A stretch of DNA of 37,986 bases, from the NCBI GenBank assembly GCA_019636275.1, contig JAHBXY010000086.1, forward strand, positions 1 through 37,986. The letters run 5' to 3'. Below the pieces are notes generated by a model. That model was not told the origin of the DNA and ran no database searches. It was given only the letters and a program-made list of their open reading frames with translations. A program made the translations under genes and the position numbers. Source of the DNA: Planctomycetota bacterium (GTDB taxonomy: Bacteria > Planctomycetota > J058). Positions 1 to 10,259 of this stretch are shown piece after piece (within the stretch, counting starts at the first letter, position 1; every line of letters starts with the position of its first letter).

Positions 1-1200
1 TTCCGCGCCGCTGGCGACGGCCCCGAGGCGCGCGAGGCCGCGCGCCGCGCGCTCGAGCGCAACGCCCACGTGCGCACGTTCCTCACCGGCGGCCGCCGCC
101 TCCCCGACGACCTCGCCGGGCGCGTCCTCCCGGGCGAGCCGCTCGAGGCGGCGCTCTACGTCCTCGCCCAGGGCGGCGCCTGGCGCGCCACCGCCGGGGC
201 CGTGCCCTGGCTGGCCGCGCAGCCGCTCCCGGCCGAGCCGGTGCCCAAGCTCCCGCACAAGCTCCGCGACCGCCTGCGCGCCCTGCCGCAGGTCGCCGAC
301 GAGACCTGGCAGCTCGGCTGGCGGCGCGTCCCGCGCTGGGTCGAGGGGCCCGACGGCGCGCGCACGCGGCCCTGGCTGGCCCTGGCCGTCGCCGTCCCGC
401 GCGAGGGAGAGGCGACGATCGTCGCCGCCGAGATGGCGCTCGACGCGCCCAGCCACCAGGTGCTGTTCGAGGCCCTGATGGCCGGCCTGCGCCGCCCGCG
501 CGAGGGCGAGCCCCGCCGCCCGGGCCGCGTCGAGGTCCGCGCCGAGGCCGAGGTCGACGCGCTCGGCGGCCCCTGCGAGGCGCTGGGGATCGTCTGCGCC
601 GCGGGCGAGGCCGCGGCCTTCACGGCCGTCGTCGAGGCGCGCGCCCGCCGCATGCTGGCCGAGGCGCAGGAGGAGCCGGGCGCCCTGGCGTCGCTCCCGC
701 CCGAGCGCGCGCGCCGCCTGGTCGAGGCCGCGGCCGCGCTCTACCGCGCCGCGCCCTGGGAGGCGCTCGGCGACGACCGCGTCGTGCGCGTCGCCGCGGG
801 CGACCTCGAGGGCTTCGGCGTCGTCCTCGGCGCCGCCGGGCTGACCTACGGCGTCGTCGCCGCCCGCGACCGCGAGGGCCTCCACGCCTTCCAGGAGGGC
901 GGCGCCTCGGCCGGCTCCGGCGCCGCCGCGCTCCTGTTCGAGGCGCCCGACCGGCTGACGCTCGCCGACCTCGAGGCGATCGAGGCCGCGGGCGCGCTGG
1001 CCGCCGAGGACGCCTACCCGCTCCTGACCGGCCTGACGCCCGCCGGCGAGCAGCGGCCGCCCGACGACGACGAGGTGCGCCTGCTCGAGGCGCTCGTCCG
1101 CGGGCTGCCCGGGCTCGTCCCGACCTCGGGCGCGACCGAGGTCGCCGTCACCTTGGCCGACGAGGCCGGCGTCGTCCAGCTGGCCCTGGATCCCGGATAG
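1..1200 (+). CDS. Hypothetical protein, DUF6930/DUF7309-like (5' partial)
   Basis: The reading frame is open from the first base of the window, so the true start lies outside; a GTG at 70 is only an internal candidate. The stop is TAG at 1198-1200. The visible 399 residues are Ala/Arg/Glu-rich and show no signal peptide or membrane segment. Residues roughly 100-180 (around 'RPWLALAVAVP') resemble the DUF6930 pattern, and the segment 'YRAAPWEAL...VLGAAGLTYGVVAA' resembles DUF7309; both are recalled as common in proteins linked to SEC-C or pRiA4b-like modules, though no SEC-C motif is seen here. The biochemical role is unknown. The gene converges on the next one, and the two overlap by 53 bp at their 3' ends. 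The family assignment is from memory of sequence style only. Confidence 0.7.
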   Translation, partial: FRAAGDGPEAREAARRALERNAHVRTFLTGGRRLPDDLAGRVLPGEPLEAALYVLAQGGAWRATAGAVPWLAAQPLPAEPVPKLPHKLRDRLRALPQVADETWQLGWRRVPRWVEGPDGARTRPWLALAVAVPREGEATIVAAEMALDAPSHQVLFEALMAGLRRPREGEPRRPGRVEVRAEAEVDALGGPCEALGIVCAAGEAAAFTAVVEARARRMLAEAQEEPGALASLPPERARRLVEAAAALYRAAPWEALGDDRVVRVAAGDLEGFGVVLGAAGLTYGVVAARDREGLHAFQEGGASAGSGAAALLFEAPDRLTLADLEAIEAAGALAAEDAYPLLTGLTPAGEQRPPDDDEVRLLEALVRGLPGLVPTSGATEVAVTLADEAGVVQLALDPG

Positions 1201-1840
1201 ACGACCAGTCGATCCCCGCGACCCCCGGCGGCTCGAGGGCCGCGACGGCCCGCCGGGCGACCGGGTCCTCGTGGCCGAGGAGCCAGGGGACCCAGTCCCG
1301 CAGGAGGACGGCCCGCACCGCGTCGGCGGGCACGTGCGCCGCGAGCGCCTCCAGGGCCTCGGGCGGAGTCCGCAGGCGCTCCTCGGGGAGCTCGAAGGTC
1401 GGCTCGACGCCCCGCATGCGCGCGCACGCGGCCCTGAACAGCTCCTCGATCGGGAGGAGGAGGTCGCTGGCGAGCGTGTCGTACTCGTTCTCGGTGTGGG
1501 ACGGCCAGGGCAGGCCGAAGAACGCGCGCTCGAAGACCCACAGGTGGAACAGGAAGCGGTCGTCGCGGAGCGCCACCCACCCCGCGCGGATGACGGCCAG
1601 CCAGAAGCGCGCCTCGGCGTCCGGATCGTCCAGGTCGGCCTGGAGCGTGGTCAGGTCCTCGGACACCTGGCCGCCGATGACCCCCCGGGCCGCGGCGTGC
1701 CCGCAGGCGGCGGCCCAGCGCAGGCGCGAGGCTGCGAGCGCCCCCGCGCGCAGGCGCTCGCGCAGGAGCGCGGCCTCGTCCTCGATCGCGCCGCTCTCCC
1801 GCCAGCGCCGCTCCGCCGCCCTCGCCCGTTCGTCAGTCAC
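1148..1840 (-). CDS. Hypothetical protein with TIGR02996-like N-terminus
   Basis: This 230-residue protein begins at a GTG (1840-1838) preceded by a purine-rich stretch. Its first 55 residues follow the pattern 'RRWRESGAIEDEAALLRERLRAG...RLRWAAACGHAAARGVIG', which matches the small helical N-terminal module (TIGR02996-like) seen in many Planctomycetes and myxobacterial proteins of unknown function. The rest is alpha-helical and Trp/Leu-rich ('LWVFERAFFGLPWPSHTENEYDTLASDLLLPIEELFRAA') with no catalytic motif I recognise. The last 53 bp overlap the 3' end of the converging upstream gene, and the final residues (GRRRPRRPR) are low complexity, so the C-terminus may be fortuitous. It is divergent from rdgB, from which it is separated by a short region with back-to-back -10-like boxes. 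Confidence 0.72.
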   Translation of the reverse strand: MTDERARAAERRWRESGAIEDEAALLRERLRAGALAASRLRWAAACGHAAARGVIGGQVSEDLTTLQADLDDPDAEARFWLAVIRAGWVALRDDRFLFHLWVFERAFFGLPWPSHTENEYDTLASDLLLPIEELFRAACARMRGVEPTFELPEERLRTPPEALEALAAHVPADAVRAVLLRDWVPWLLGHEDPVARRAVAALEPPGVAGIDWSSIRDPGPAGRRRPRRPR

Positions 1841-1878
1841 CCCGCCCCCGTCCCCCTTGTCAGTGCAACGCCCGGCGC

Positions 1879-1884
1879 ATGTTA
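1879..1884 (-). promoter_or_regulatory. Candidate -10 box (TAACAT) for the TIGR02996-like gene
   Basis: On the minus strand TAACAT lies 38 nt upstream of the GTG at 1840. It overlaps the TACGAT box on the plus strand, forming a compact divergent promoter. No convincing -35 is visible. This is pattern-based inference. Confidence 0.3.
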
Positions 1885-1888
1885 CGAT
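1883..1888 (+). promoter_or_regulatory. Candidate -10 box (TACGAT) for the rdgB-lepA-lepB operon
   Basis: TACGAT ends 11 nt before the GTG at 1900. The same hexamer precedes the Coa1-like gene at 28703. There is no Shine-Dalgarno between the box and the start, so the transcript would be leaderless or nearly so. This also argues for GTG 1900 over ATG 1879, because 1879 lies upstream of the box. Confidence 0.4.
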
Positions 1889-1899
1889 CCTCCCCCCGC

Positions 1900-2496
1900 G
1901 TGAAGACGCTGCTGATCGGCACCAAGAACGAGCACAAGCTCCGCGAGCTCCGGGACATCCTGCTCCGGATCCCGCTCCTGCTCCAGCCGCTCCCGGGCGC
2001 GGTCCCGGAGGTCGTCGAGGACGCGCCCACGCTCGAGGGCAACGCCGTGCTCAAGGCCTGCGGCTACGCGAAGGCCACGGGCCAGCTGTGCCTGGCCGAG
2101 GACACGGGCCTCGAGGTCGACGCGCTGAATGGCGCGCCCGGGGTCCACACGGCCCGCTACGCCGGTCCGGACGCCGACGCGGCCGCCAACCGCCGGAAGC
2201 TGCTGGCCGCCCTCGACGGCGTGCCCCTCGCGCGCCGCGCGGCGCGCTTCCGCTGCGTGGCCGCCCTGGCCCGCCCCTCGGGCGAGCTGATCGCCACCGC
2301 CGAGGGCGTGCTCGAGGGGCGCATCGCGCCGGCCGAGCGCGGCCAGGGCGGCTTCGGCTACGACCCGCTCTTCCTCCCCACCGGGCCCTACGACGAGCGC
2401 ACGCTCGCGGAGCTCTCCGACGACGAGAAGAACGCCATCAGCCACCGCTTCCGCGCGGTGGCCGCGCTCCGCCCGAAGCTCCTGGAGTCGATCTAA
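1900..2496 (+). CDS. rdgB: XTP/dITP diphosphatase (RdgB/HAM1 family)
   Basis: This enzyme hydrolyses non-canonical purine nucleoside triphosphates (XTP, dITP, ITP) to the monophosphate and pyrophosphate, cleaning the nucleotide pool in the cytoplasm. The 198 residues, near the usual 195-205, contain the N-terminal 'GTKNEHKLRELRDIL' substrate loop, the catalytic 'LAEDTGLEVDAL' with the metal-binding Glu-Asp, 'GQGGFGYDPLF', and the C-terminal 'ELSDDEKNAISHR' signature. GTG at 1900 is preferred because RdgB proteins begin as 'MKTLLIGTKN'; an in-frame ATG at 1879 would add seven residues and precedes the -10-like box. The stop is 4 nt before lepA, so the two are probably co-transcribed. Confidence 0.95.
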   Translation: MKTLLIGTKNEHKLRELRDILLRIPLLLQPLPGAVPEVVEDAPTLEGNAVLKACGYAKATGQLCLAEDTGLEVDALNGAPGVHTARYAGPDADAAANRRKLLAALDGVPLARRAARFRCVAALARPSGELIATAEGVLEGRIAPAERGQGGFGYDPLFLPTGPYDERTLAELSDDEKNAISHRFRAVAALRPKLLESI

Positions 2497-2500
2497 ACGC

Positions 2501-4329
<1,829 letters not shown>

Positions 4330-4333
<4 letters not shown>

Positions 4334-6228
4334 CGCCGGGCGCGGGGACGAGCGAGCCGCAGGCGGTCGCCGGGCCGCGCGAGGCGGGCCCGAGCGACGC
4401 CGAGCTCGAGGCGCTCCTCGCCGCGCGCGACCGGGCCGAGGAGGCCCGCGCGCGCGCGCTCGCGCGGACCCTCGGCCCCGGCCCCTGCCCCGTGTGCGCC
4501 GAGCCGCTGGCGGTCGCGCGGCCGTTCGTCCTCCTGCGCCCGCTCGTGCGCCGGCCGGCGCTGGCCTGCCGCGCCTGCTCCTTCTCCGCCGAGGCGGCGC
4601 CCGGCCGGCTCGGCTGGGCGCTGGCGCTGCTCCTGGCGCTGGCGGCGGCGCTCGCCGGCGCGGCCGCCGTGATCCACGCCCAGCGCCTCCTCGACCCGGG
4701 CGCGCGCAGCCTCGCCCGCGTCGGCGGCGTCCTCCTCCTCGGCGGCGGCCTGTGGGCCGGCTGGCAGGCGCAGGGGCTCGGCGACACGCAGGCCGTCGCC
4801 CGGCGCATCCTGCGCGGCTGGCGCCGCCGCCGCGGCGAGCCTGCCGAGGCCCCGCCCGTGACGGGCTGGGTGTCGGAGAACCTCGAGGCGGTCGTCGTCG
4901 CCGTGGTCCTGGCGCTGATCATCCGCCACTTCGTCATGGAGGCGTTCGTCATCCCGACCGGCTCCATGGCGCCCACGCTCCTCGGCGACCACTTCGAGGT
5001 CGACTGCCCCGCCTGCGACCACCGCTTCCCGCTGGCCAAGGACGAGAACGAGCTGACGGTGCGCGGCGACGTGCAGCCCGTCACGGCCCACTGCCCGCTG
5101 TGCGACCGCGTGTTCGACCTCGACCGCACCGTCGACGACGTGCACGGGGGCAACAAGATCCTCGTGAACAAGCTCGTCTACCGGGCGCGCCCGCCGCGGC
5201 GCTACGAGGTCGTGGTGTTCAAGTTCCCGGACGCGCCCTGGAAGAACTACATCAAGCGCCTCGTCGGCCTGCCGGGCGAGCTCCTGCGCCTCGAGAACGG
5301 CGACCTGTTCGTCGACGGGCGGCTGGCCAGAAAGCCCGACGAGGTGCAGGACGCGATCTGGATCCCCGTCCACGACGACGCGCACCTGCCGAAGGACCCG
5401 CTCGGGCCGCTGTGGCGCCCGCTCGACGACCCCAGGGACCTCGACTTCCCCGGCGACCACCCCGGCGGCGACGACGACCTGCCGGCCGCCGGCCCCGACG
5501 CGGCCTGGGGCGGCCTCGAGGGCGGGCGCGTCACCTGCGCCCCGCGGCCCGGGCGGGCCGAGTGGGTCGAGTACCGGCGGCGGATCTTCGACCACTACGG
5601 CTACAGCCGCAACGACCACCACGAGCGCCACGACGTGGCCGACCTGCGCATCCGCGCGCGCGTGACGGCCGCCGACGGCGCGACCGTGCGCCTGGCCGTC
5701 GTCGAGGAGGTCGAGGGCGGCGGCGCCCCGCGCGTCGTCTCGGTCCGCCTGCCGGTGGGCGCGGGCGAGGGCACGTTCGCGATCGAGGTCGACGGCGAGC
5801 CGCAGCGGGCGGTGACGCGGCCGGCCCTGACCCCCGGCGTCCCGGTCGAGGTGGGGCTGGCCTACGCCGACGACCGGGCGCGGCTCCTGCTCGACGGGCA
5901 GACCGTCGTCGCCTGGGACGACCCGTTCGCCCCGCCGGGCGTGACCGCCCGCGCGAGCGTGCGCCTGGGCGCCGCCGGCGCGCCGGCGACGTTCGAGCAG
6001 GTGCGGCTCGACCGCGACATCTACTACGTCGGCAGCCTGGGCGGCGACAACGACCCCAGCAGCCGCCCGGTGCGCGTGCCGCCGGGGGCCTACTTCGTCA
6101 TGGGCGACAACAGCCCGAACTCGGAGGACGGCCGGCGCTGGGGGTTCGTGCGCGAGGAGCACCTGATCGGGCGGGCGTTCCTCGTCTTCTGGCCGCTGGT
6201 CCCCGAGCAGGTGAAGCGCATCCGGTGA
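4330..6228 (+). CDS. lepB: Signal peptidase I, enlarged, with zinc ribbons and beta-sandwich insert (paralogue 1)
   Basis: A type I signal peptidase that removes signal peptides from exported proteins at the inner membrane. The 632 residues contain a cytosolic zinc ribbon (Cys53/56 and Cys80/83), three hydrophobic segments (about 95-115, 130-150, 186-200), and box B 'IPTGSMAP' with nucleophile Ser212. A second Cys pair set follows (226/229, 255/258), then box D 'YIKRLVGLPGE' with general base Lys309, a roughly 250-residue insert, and box E 'MGDNSP' at 592-594. The insert (about 335-585) has a DUF1080/LamG-like pattern ('VEVGLAYADDRARLLLDG'). Typical enzymes are 250-350 residues. GTG 4330 overlaps the lepA stop as GTGA. 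The catalytic dyad is intact, so activity is expected. Confidence 0.94.
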
Positions 6229-8033
6229 GCGTGACCGAGGCCGAGCTGCAGAAGGCGCTCCACGAGCGCGACCGGGCGCGCGAGCGCGAGGCCCTCGAGC
6301 GGGCCGCCGCGCTCGACCCCGACGGGCCCTGCCCCGCCTGCGGCGGGCGGCTGAAGGCCGGCCCGCGCCACCCGGCGCTCGCGCCGCTCGTCGCGCGGCC
6401 CGGGGCGCGCTGCACGAAGTGCTCGTTCGTGGCCACGCCGCGCCCGAGCGCGCTCGGGCGCGCGCTCGCGCTCGTCGTCGCGGTGGTCGTCGGCCTGGTC
6501 GGGCTGAGGATCGTCCTCGACGCGCAGCAGCTCACCGACGGCACCGCCCGGCTCCTGCGCTTCGCCTTCGGCGGCGGCCTCCTGTGCGCCGGCTTCTGGC
6601 TGGGCTCGACCGTGCAGCAGGCGGCGAACGTCCGGGCCCTGGCCCAGCGGATCGCCGCCAGCCGCCGCGAGGTGGAGGAGGGGCCGCGCAAGGGGCCGCC
6701 GCCCACGTGGCTGGGCGAGAACCTGCGCGAGCTGGCCTTCGCCGCGATCCTCTACCTGATCCTGCGCCACTTCGTCGTCGAGGCGTTCGTCATCCCCACC
6801 GGCTCCATGGCGCCCACCCTCCTCGGCAACAACTACCGGGTGGCCTGCCAGCGGTGCGAGTACCCCTTCTCCGTCGGCAAGGCGGAGACCGAGCAGCCGG
6901 TGGGCAACGGGCGCGCGCGCTGCCCCGTGTGCCGGGCCGACTTCCACTTCGACCGCGGCGACGCCGTCAGCGACGGCAACAAGATCCTCGTCAACAAGCT
7001 GACCTACCGCGTGCGCCCGCCCGAGCGCTACGAGGTGGTCGTGTTCCGCAACCCGAGCATGCCCTGGGAGAGCTACATCAAGCGCCTGATCGGCCTCCCC
7101 GGCGAGCGGCTGCGGGTGAAGCGGGGCGACCTCTACGTGAACGGGAAGCTCGAGCCCAAGCCGCCGCACGTCCAGGACGCGGTGTGGATCCCGGTGTTCG
7201 ACGGCCGCCACGCCTTCGACGGCCTGGGCGCCGCGTGGGCGCCGGCGCCGGGGCTGGACCTGCCGGCCGACGCCTGGGAGGTGGCCCGCGACGGCGCGAC
7301 CCTGCGCCTGCGCCCGCCCCCCGGCGCGGTGGCGGCGCTGGACTACGACCGCGCCAGCGGCGGCGTCGTCGACATGACCAGCTACAACAGCGGCCGCCCC
7401 GAGCACCTCGGCCGCAGCGCCGTCCCCGACCTGCGCGTCCGGGCGCGGGCCACGCCGGCGGCGGGCGCCGTCGTGCGGCTGGGCGTCGTCTCGGCCGCCG
7501 AGGGGCTCTGGACGCACGAGGTCACGGCCACGTTCCCGGCCGCCGGCGGGGCCGCGCGGGCGTTCACGCTCGAGGTGAACGGCCGGGTGCTCGCCTCGAG
7601 CGAGGCGCGCCCGCCGCTGGCCCCGGACCGGGCCGTCGAGGTGGCGATCGCCTACGCCGACGAGCGGGTGCGGCTCATCGTCGACGGCAAGACGCTGCTC
7701 GACGTGGCCGACCCGTCCTACCCCCCGGCCGACGACACCGCGCCGACCGAGGCCACGGCCCGGCTGGGCGCCAGCGGCGGCGCGGTGGCCCTGGAGGCCG
7801 TGCGCGTCGACCGCGACATCCACTACGTCGCCGGCGGCGCCGGCTACAGCCAGACGAACCTCGCCGTGCGCGAGGTGGTCGTGCCCGAGGGCCGCTACTA
7901 CGCCATGGGCGACAACAGCCCCAGCTCCGCCGACGGGCGCTCGTGGGGCTTCCTGCACGAGGGGCACATCCAGGGGCGCGCGTTCCTCGTGTGGTGGCCG
8001 CCGCGCGTGGGCGACCTGCGGCTGGTGAGGTGA
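6225..8033 (+). CDS. lepB: Signal peptidase I, enlarged, with zinc ribbons and beta-sandwich insert (paralogue 2)
   Basis: A tandem paralogue of the preceding gene with the same architecture in 602 residues: N-terminal ribbon Cys36/39 and Cys63/66, hydrophobic segments near 80-98, 112-128 and 170-182, and catalytic Ser194 in 'PTGSMAP'. A second ribbon (Cys208/211, Cys233/236) comes next, then Lys286 in 'YIKRLIGLPGE', the large beta-rich insert (about 310-555) and 'MGDNSP' at 562-564. The active-site boxes match paralogue 1 closely, but the inserts differ markedly in sequence and acidic content. Divergence of the insert suggests different substrate ranges or partners; this is inference. The start is GTG 6225 in a GTGA overlap (6225-6228). 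Duplication must predate the divergence of the inserts. Confidence 0.94.
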   Translation: MSVTEAELQKALHERDRAREREALERAAALDPDGPCPACGGRLKAGPRHPALAPLVARPGARCTKCSFVATPRPSALGRALALVVAVVVGLVGLRIVLDAQQLTDGTARLLRFAFGGGLLCAGFWLGSTVQQAANVRALAQRIAASRREVEEGPRKGPPPTWLGENLRELAFAAILYLILRHFVVEAFVIPTGSMAPTLLGNNYRVACQRCEYPFSVGKAETEQPVGNGRARCPVCRADFHFDRGDAVSDGNKILVNKLTYRVRPPERYEVVVFRNPSMPWESYIKRLIGLPGERLRVKRGDLYVNGKLEPKPPHVQDAVWIPVFDGRHAFDGLGAAWAPAPGLDLPADAWEVARDGATLRLRPPPGAVAALDYDRASGGVVDMTSYNSGRPEHLGRSAVPDLRVRARATPAAGAVVRLGVVSAAEGLWTHEVTATFPAAGGAARAFTLEVNGRVLASSEARPPLAPDRAVEVAIAYADERVRLIVDGKTLLDVADPSYPPADDTAPTEATARLGASGGAVALEAVRVDRDIHYVAGGAGYSQTNLAVREVVVPEGRYYAMGDNSPSSADGRSWGFLHEGHIQGRAFLVWWPPRVGDLRLVR

Positions 8034-8035
8034 GC

Positions 8036-8830
8036 ATGCTGCGCGTCCGCGGGCTGAAGAAGAGCTTCCGCGTGGGCGGGCTGCCGTTCGGCGGCGCGAC
8101 CTTCCGCTCGATCGTCCAGGGCGTGGACCTCGACGTCGAGCAGGGCGAGATCGTGGGCCTCCTGGGCGCCAACGGCGCCGGGAAGACGACCACGTTCCGC
8201 ATGACCATGGGCATGTTCCGCCCCGACGAGGGGAGCGTGCGCTTCCTCGACGACGAGGTCACCGACTGGCCCATGTACCGCCGCGCCCGCGCCGGCATGG
8301 GCTATCTGGCCCAGGAGCACTCGGAGTTCAAGGACCTGACGACCGAGCAGAACCTGCTGGTCGTGCTCGAGCGGCTGCCCCTGTCGCGCGCCGACCGGCG
8401 CCGCCGCTGCGACGCTCTGCTCGACGAGTACGGCCTCACGCCCACGCGCGACCAGCTCGCGCGCACGCTCTCGGGCGGGCAGAAGCGCCGCCTCGAGGTG
8501 GCGCGGCTCCTGATCACCGAGCCGCGCCTCGTGCTCTTCGACGAGCCGTGGCACGGCGTCGACCCGATCGCCCGCAGCGAGATCCAGGCGATCGTCTTCG
8601 GCCTGCGCGACCGCGGGATCTCGGTGTTCATCACCGACCACGACGTCGAGCGCGTCCTGCTCACGGTCGACCGCGTCTACCTGATGAACGAGGGCAAGAT
8701 CATCGTCCACGGCGCGCCGCAGGCGATCGTCGACTCCGAGGAGGCGCGCCGCGTGTACCTTGGCCAGGACTTCCAGCTCGACCTGCCCGACCGCCCGGCC
8801 CGGCCCGGCGGGGTGGAGGACGCGGCGTGA
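8036..8830 (+). CDS. lptB: LptB-like ABC transporter ATPase (LPS export)
   Basis: The 264-residue ATPase has Walker A 'GANGAGKT' (44-51), Q-loop Gln93, signature 'LSGGQ' (145-149), Walker B 'LVLFDE' (165-170), D-loop and H-loop His202 ('ITDHDV'). The wording 'DEPWHGVDPIAR' and 'ISVFITDHDVERVL' closely follows LptB, the cytoplasmic motor that drives lipopolysaccharide from the inner membrane to the Lpt bridge. ATG 8036 follows GAGGTGA at 8026-8032; a GTG at 8030 would give the 4-nt GTGA overlap seen elsewhere in the operon, so the start could be either. No LptF/G/C genes lie nearby, so the membrane partners are encoded elsewhere. A 15-20 residue Pro/Gly-rich C-terminal tail is extra. Another ABC exporter is possible but less likely. 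Confidence 0.82.
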   Translation: MLRVRGLKKSFRVGGLPFGGATFRSIVQGVDLDVEQGEIVGLLGANGAGKTTTFRMTMGMFRPDEGSVRFLDDEVTDWPMYRRARAGMGYLAQEHSEFKDLTTEQNLLVVLERLPLSRADRRRRCDALLDEYGLTPTRDQLARTLSGGQKRRLEVARLLITEPRLVLFDEPWHGVDPIARSEIQAIVFGLRDRGISVFITDHDVERVLLTVDRVYLMNEGKIIVHGAPQAIVDSEEARRVYLGQDFQLDLPDRPARPGGVEDAA

Positions 8831-9504
8831 CCGACCCCGAGACCCCGCCCGCCGCGCCCGAGCCGGCCGCGCCTGCGCCCGAGCCGGCCGCGCCTGCGCC
8901 CGAGCCGGCCGCGCCCGAGCCGGCCGCGCCCGCGCCCGCGCCCGCGGCCGCCGCGAGCGACGACGACCTCGACCCGATCGACGCCATGCGCGCCCGGGGC
9001 AAGCACCCCGAGGTGGCCGCGCTCCTGGCCTGGCTCCTCCCCGGCGCCGGGCACATCTATGGCGGCCAGCGGCTCAAGGGCCTCGTGAGCATGGTCCTGC
9101 TCCTGGGCGCCTTCGTCGCCGGGATCTGGGTCTCGCGCGGCGAGGCGCTGTCGCTCGAGGCCGAGATGGGCCATCGCTTCGCGTTCATCGCGCAGGTCGG
9201 CGGCGGCCTGCCCACGGCCGTGGGCCTGGCCTACAGCCACGGGCACCTGCCCTGGAAGCCGGACCGGAGCGAGGTCTACTGGCAGGAGCCGGAGTACATC
9301 AGCCGGCTGCCGGCGATCGACACGGGCCTCCTCCTGACCATGGTGGCGGGCCTCCTCAACCTGCTGCTCATCCACGACGCCCTCAACGGCATGCCCGGCG
9401 CTCTGCAGCGCCGCGTCGAGGAGGCGCGCCACCGCGCCCGGCTGGAGCTGCTGCGCAAAGAGCTCGAGGCGGCGCGCCCCGAGCAGGGAGGGACGCCGAC
9501 GTGA
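8827..9504 (+). CDS. DUF6677/TM2-like integral membrane protein with Pro-Ala-Glu repeat N-terminus
   Basis: The 225-residue product begins with about 45 residues of Pro/Ala/Glu repeats, encoded by tandem 21-bp units. A short acidic linker ('SDDDLDPIDAMRARGKHPEVAAL') follows, then the segment 'LAWLLPGAGHIYGGQRLKGLVSMVLLLGAFVAGIW', which matches the TM2/DUF6677 pattern of a Pro-Gly turn followed by a transmembrane helix. One or two further hydrophobic helices occur (about 115-135 and 160-180), and the C-terminus is a charged helix. The function of this family is unknown. GTG 8827 overlaps the preceding stop as GTGA, so translation is probably coupled to the ATPase gene. Confidence 0.75.
   Translation: MTDPETPPAAPEPAAPAPEPAAPAPEPAAPEPAAPAPAPAAAASDDDLDPIDAMRARGKHPEVAALLAWLLPGAGHIYGGQRLKGLVSMVLLLGAFVAGIWVSRGEALSLEAEMGHRFAFIAQVGGGLPTAVGLAYSHGHLPWKPDRSEVYWQEPEYISRLPAIDTGLLLTMVAGLLNLLLIHDALNGMPGALQRRVEEARHRARLELLRKELEAARPEQGGTPT
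8860..8937 (+). repeat. Tandem 21-bp coding repeats (Pro-Glu/Ala linker)
   Basis: Units beginning gagccggccgcgcc recur at 8860, 8881, 8902 (shortened to 15 bp) and 8917. They encode the repeated E-P-A-A-P-A-P linker of the membrane protein. The first two units are identical, which suggests recent slippage and probable length variation between strains. Confidence 0.85.
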
Positions 9505-9698
9505 GCGGGAACCTCGCGGGCCTGGCCCTCACCTACCTGGCCGTGTGCGCGATCACGGCCTTCGTGTGCACGGCCGTGAAGGAGGACGAGGACCAGCACC
9601 TCGTCCAGGGCGCCCTGCGGCTGTTCGGCGTGATGACCGGCGGGATCGCCGCCTTCGCCGCCCTCGTGCAGGCGGTCACCTTCCTCGCGGACCACTGA
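9501..9698 (+). CDS. Small two-helix membrane protein
   Basis: A 65-residue protein with two hydrophobic helices ('LAGLALTYLAVCAITAFVCTAV' and 'LFGVMTGGIAAFAALVQAVTFLA') separated by an acidic loop (KEDEDQH). I recognise no family. GTG 9501 forms a GTGA overlap with the preceding gene, and a purine-rich CAGGGAGGG lies upstream, so it looks like the last gene of the rdgB-lepA-lepB operon. The size, the hydrophobic pattern and the coupling to five upstream genes support it as real. Confidence 0.7.
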   Translation: MSGNLAGLALTYLAVCAITAFVCTAVKEDEDQHLVQGALRLFGVMTGGIAAFAALVQAVTFLADH

Positions 9699-9916
9699 GG
9701 TGTGCTCGACGGCTGCGGCCGCGGATGCTGGGCGGGGCGGCGCGCGCGCGGGCTAGAAGTATGCCGATACGACGTCGCCCGCGCGCGCGCCGCCTCGCCT
9801 CAGCCTCCGCGGCCTCGCCTCGCTGGCTGCTCCGATCGAAGGCTGATCACCAGCTCCACGATCGGAGCCGAGAGCGGCAGGCTGCCCACGAGCACTACCC
9901 CCCTGGCCGCCCCTTC

Positions 9917-10000
9917 GACGCAGAGGACGCCGAGGAGACGCAGAGGTCGCGTGAAAGGATCTCGATTCCCCTGCCTCTGCGATCTCTGCGCCTCTGCGTC
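9917..10000. repeat. Interspersed inverted repeat of the 'CGCAGAGG' type
   Basis: The left arm 9917-9946 (gacgcagagg...gacgcagagg) is matched, with a few gaps, by the reverse complement of 9974-10000 (cctctgcg...cctctgcgtc). Each arm contains two or more copies of cgcagagg, and the intervening 27 nt are unpaired. I recall related cgcagaggcgcagag elements scattered in many bacterial genomes as REP/MITE-like repeats. A degenerate piece recurs near 32177-32210. Confidence 0.6.
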
Positions 10001-10025
10001 CAATGAGTGACCGCGCTAACCGCTT

Positions 10026-10050
10026 GATCTGCGAGCGAAGCGAGCAGATC
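10026..10050. repeat. Inverted repeat, gatctgc arms
   Basis: Arms gatctgc and gcagatc flank an 11-nt centre (gagcgaagcga). It sits beside the repeat element at 9917-10000 and may belong to the same mobile or REP-like cluster. Confidence 0.5.
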
Positions 10051-10077
10051 GAGCGGTGGCGCGCATCCCCGAGCGGA

Positions 10078-10092
10078 GGCCGCGTAGCGGCC
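10078..10092. repeat. Perfect short hairpin ggccgc/gcggcc
   Basis: A 6-bp perfect stem with loop gta (ggccgcgtagcggcc). It is part of the palindrome cluster between operons. There is no T-tract, so a terminator role is uncertain. Confidence 0.45.
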
Positions 10093-10259
10093 GGAGCGAG
10101 GGCGACAGGTGCCTCGCTGCGGATCGGAGCATCGCGCCGCGCGCCCGGACGTGGACATCAGAACAAGCGACGGCCGCTGTGAGCCACACGCCCCTCGCCT
10201 CCAGGTTTCCCTCGCGAAACCCGCGGCCCGGGCGCGGTTGCTCGCCGTCGCGTGTGACC

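Noticed and set aside
9702..10010. Possible 102-codon gene in the repeat spacer
   Set aside because: It runs through the inverted-repeat element, has no ribosome-binding site and shows shadow-like composition.
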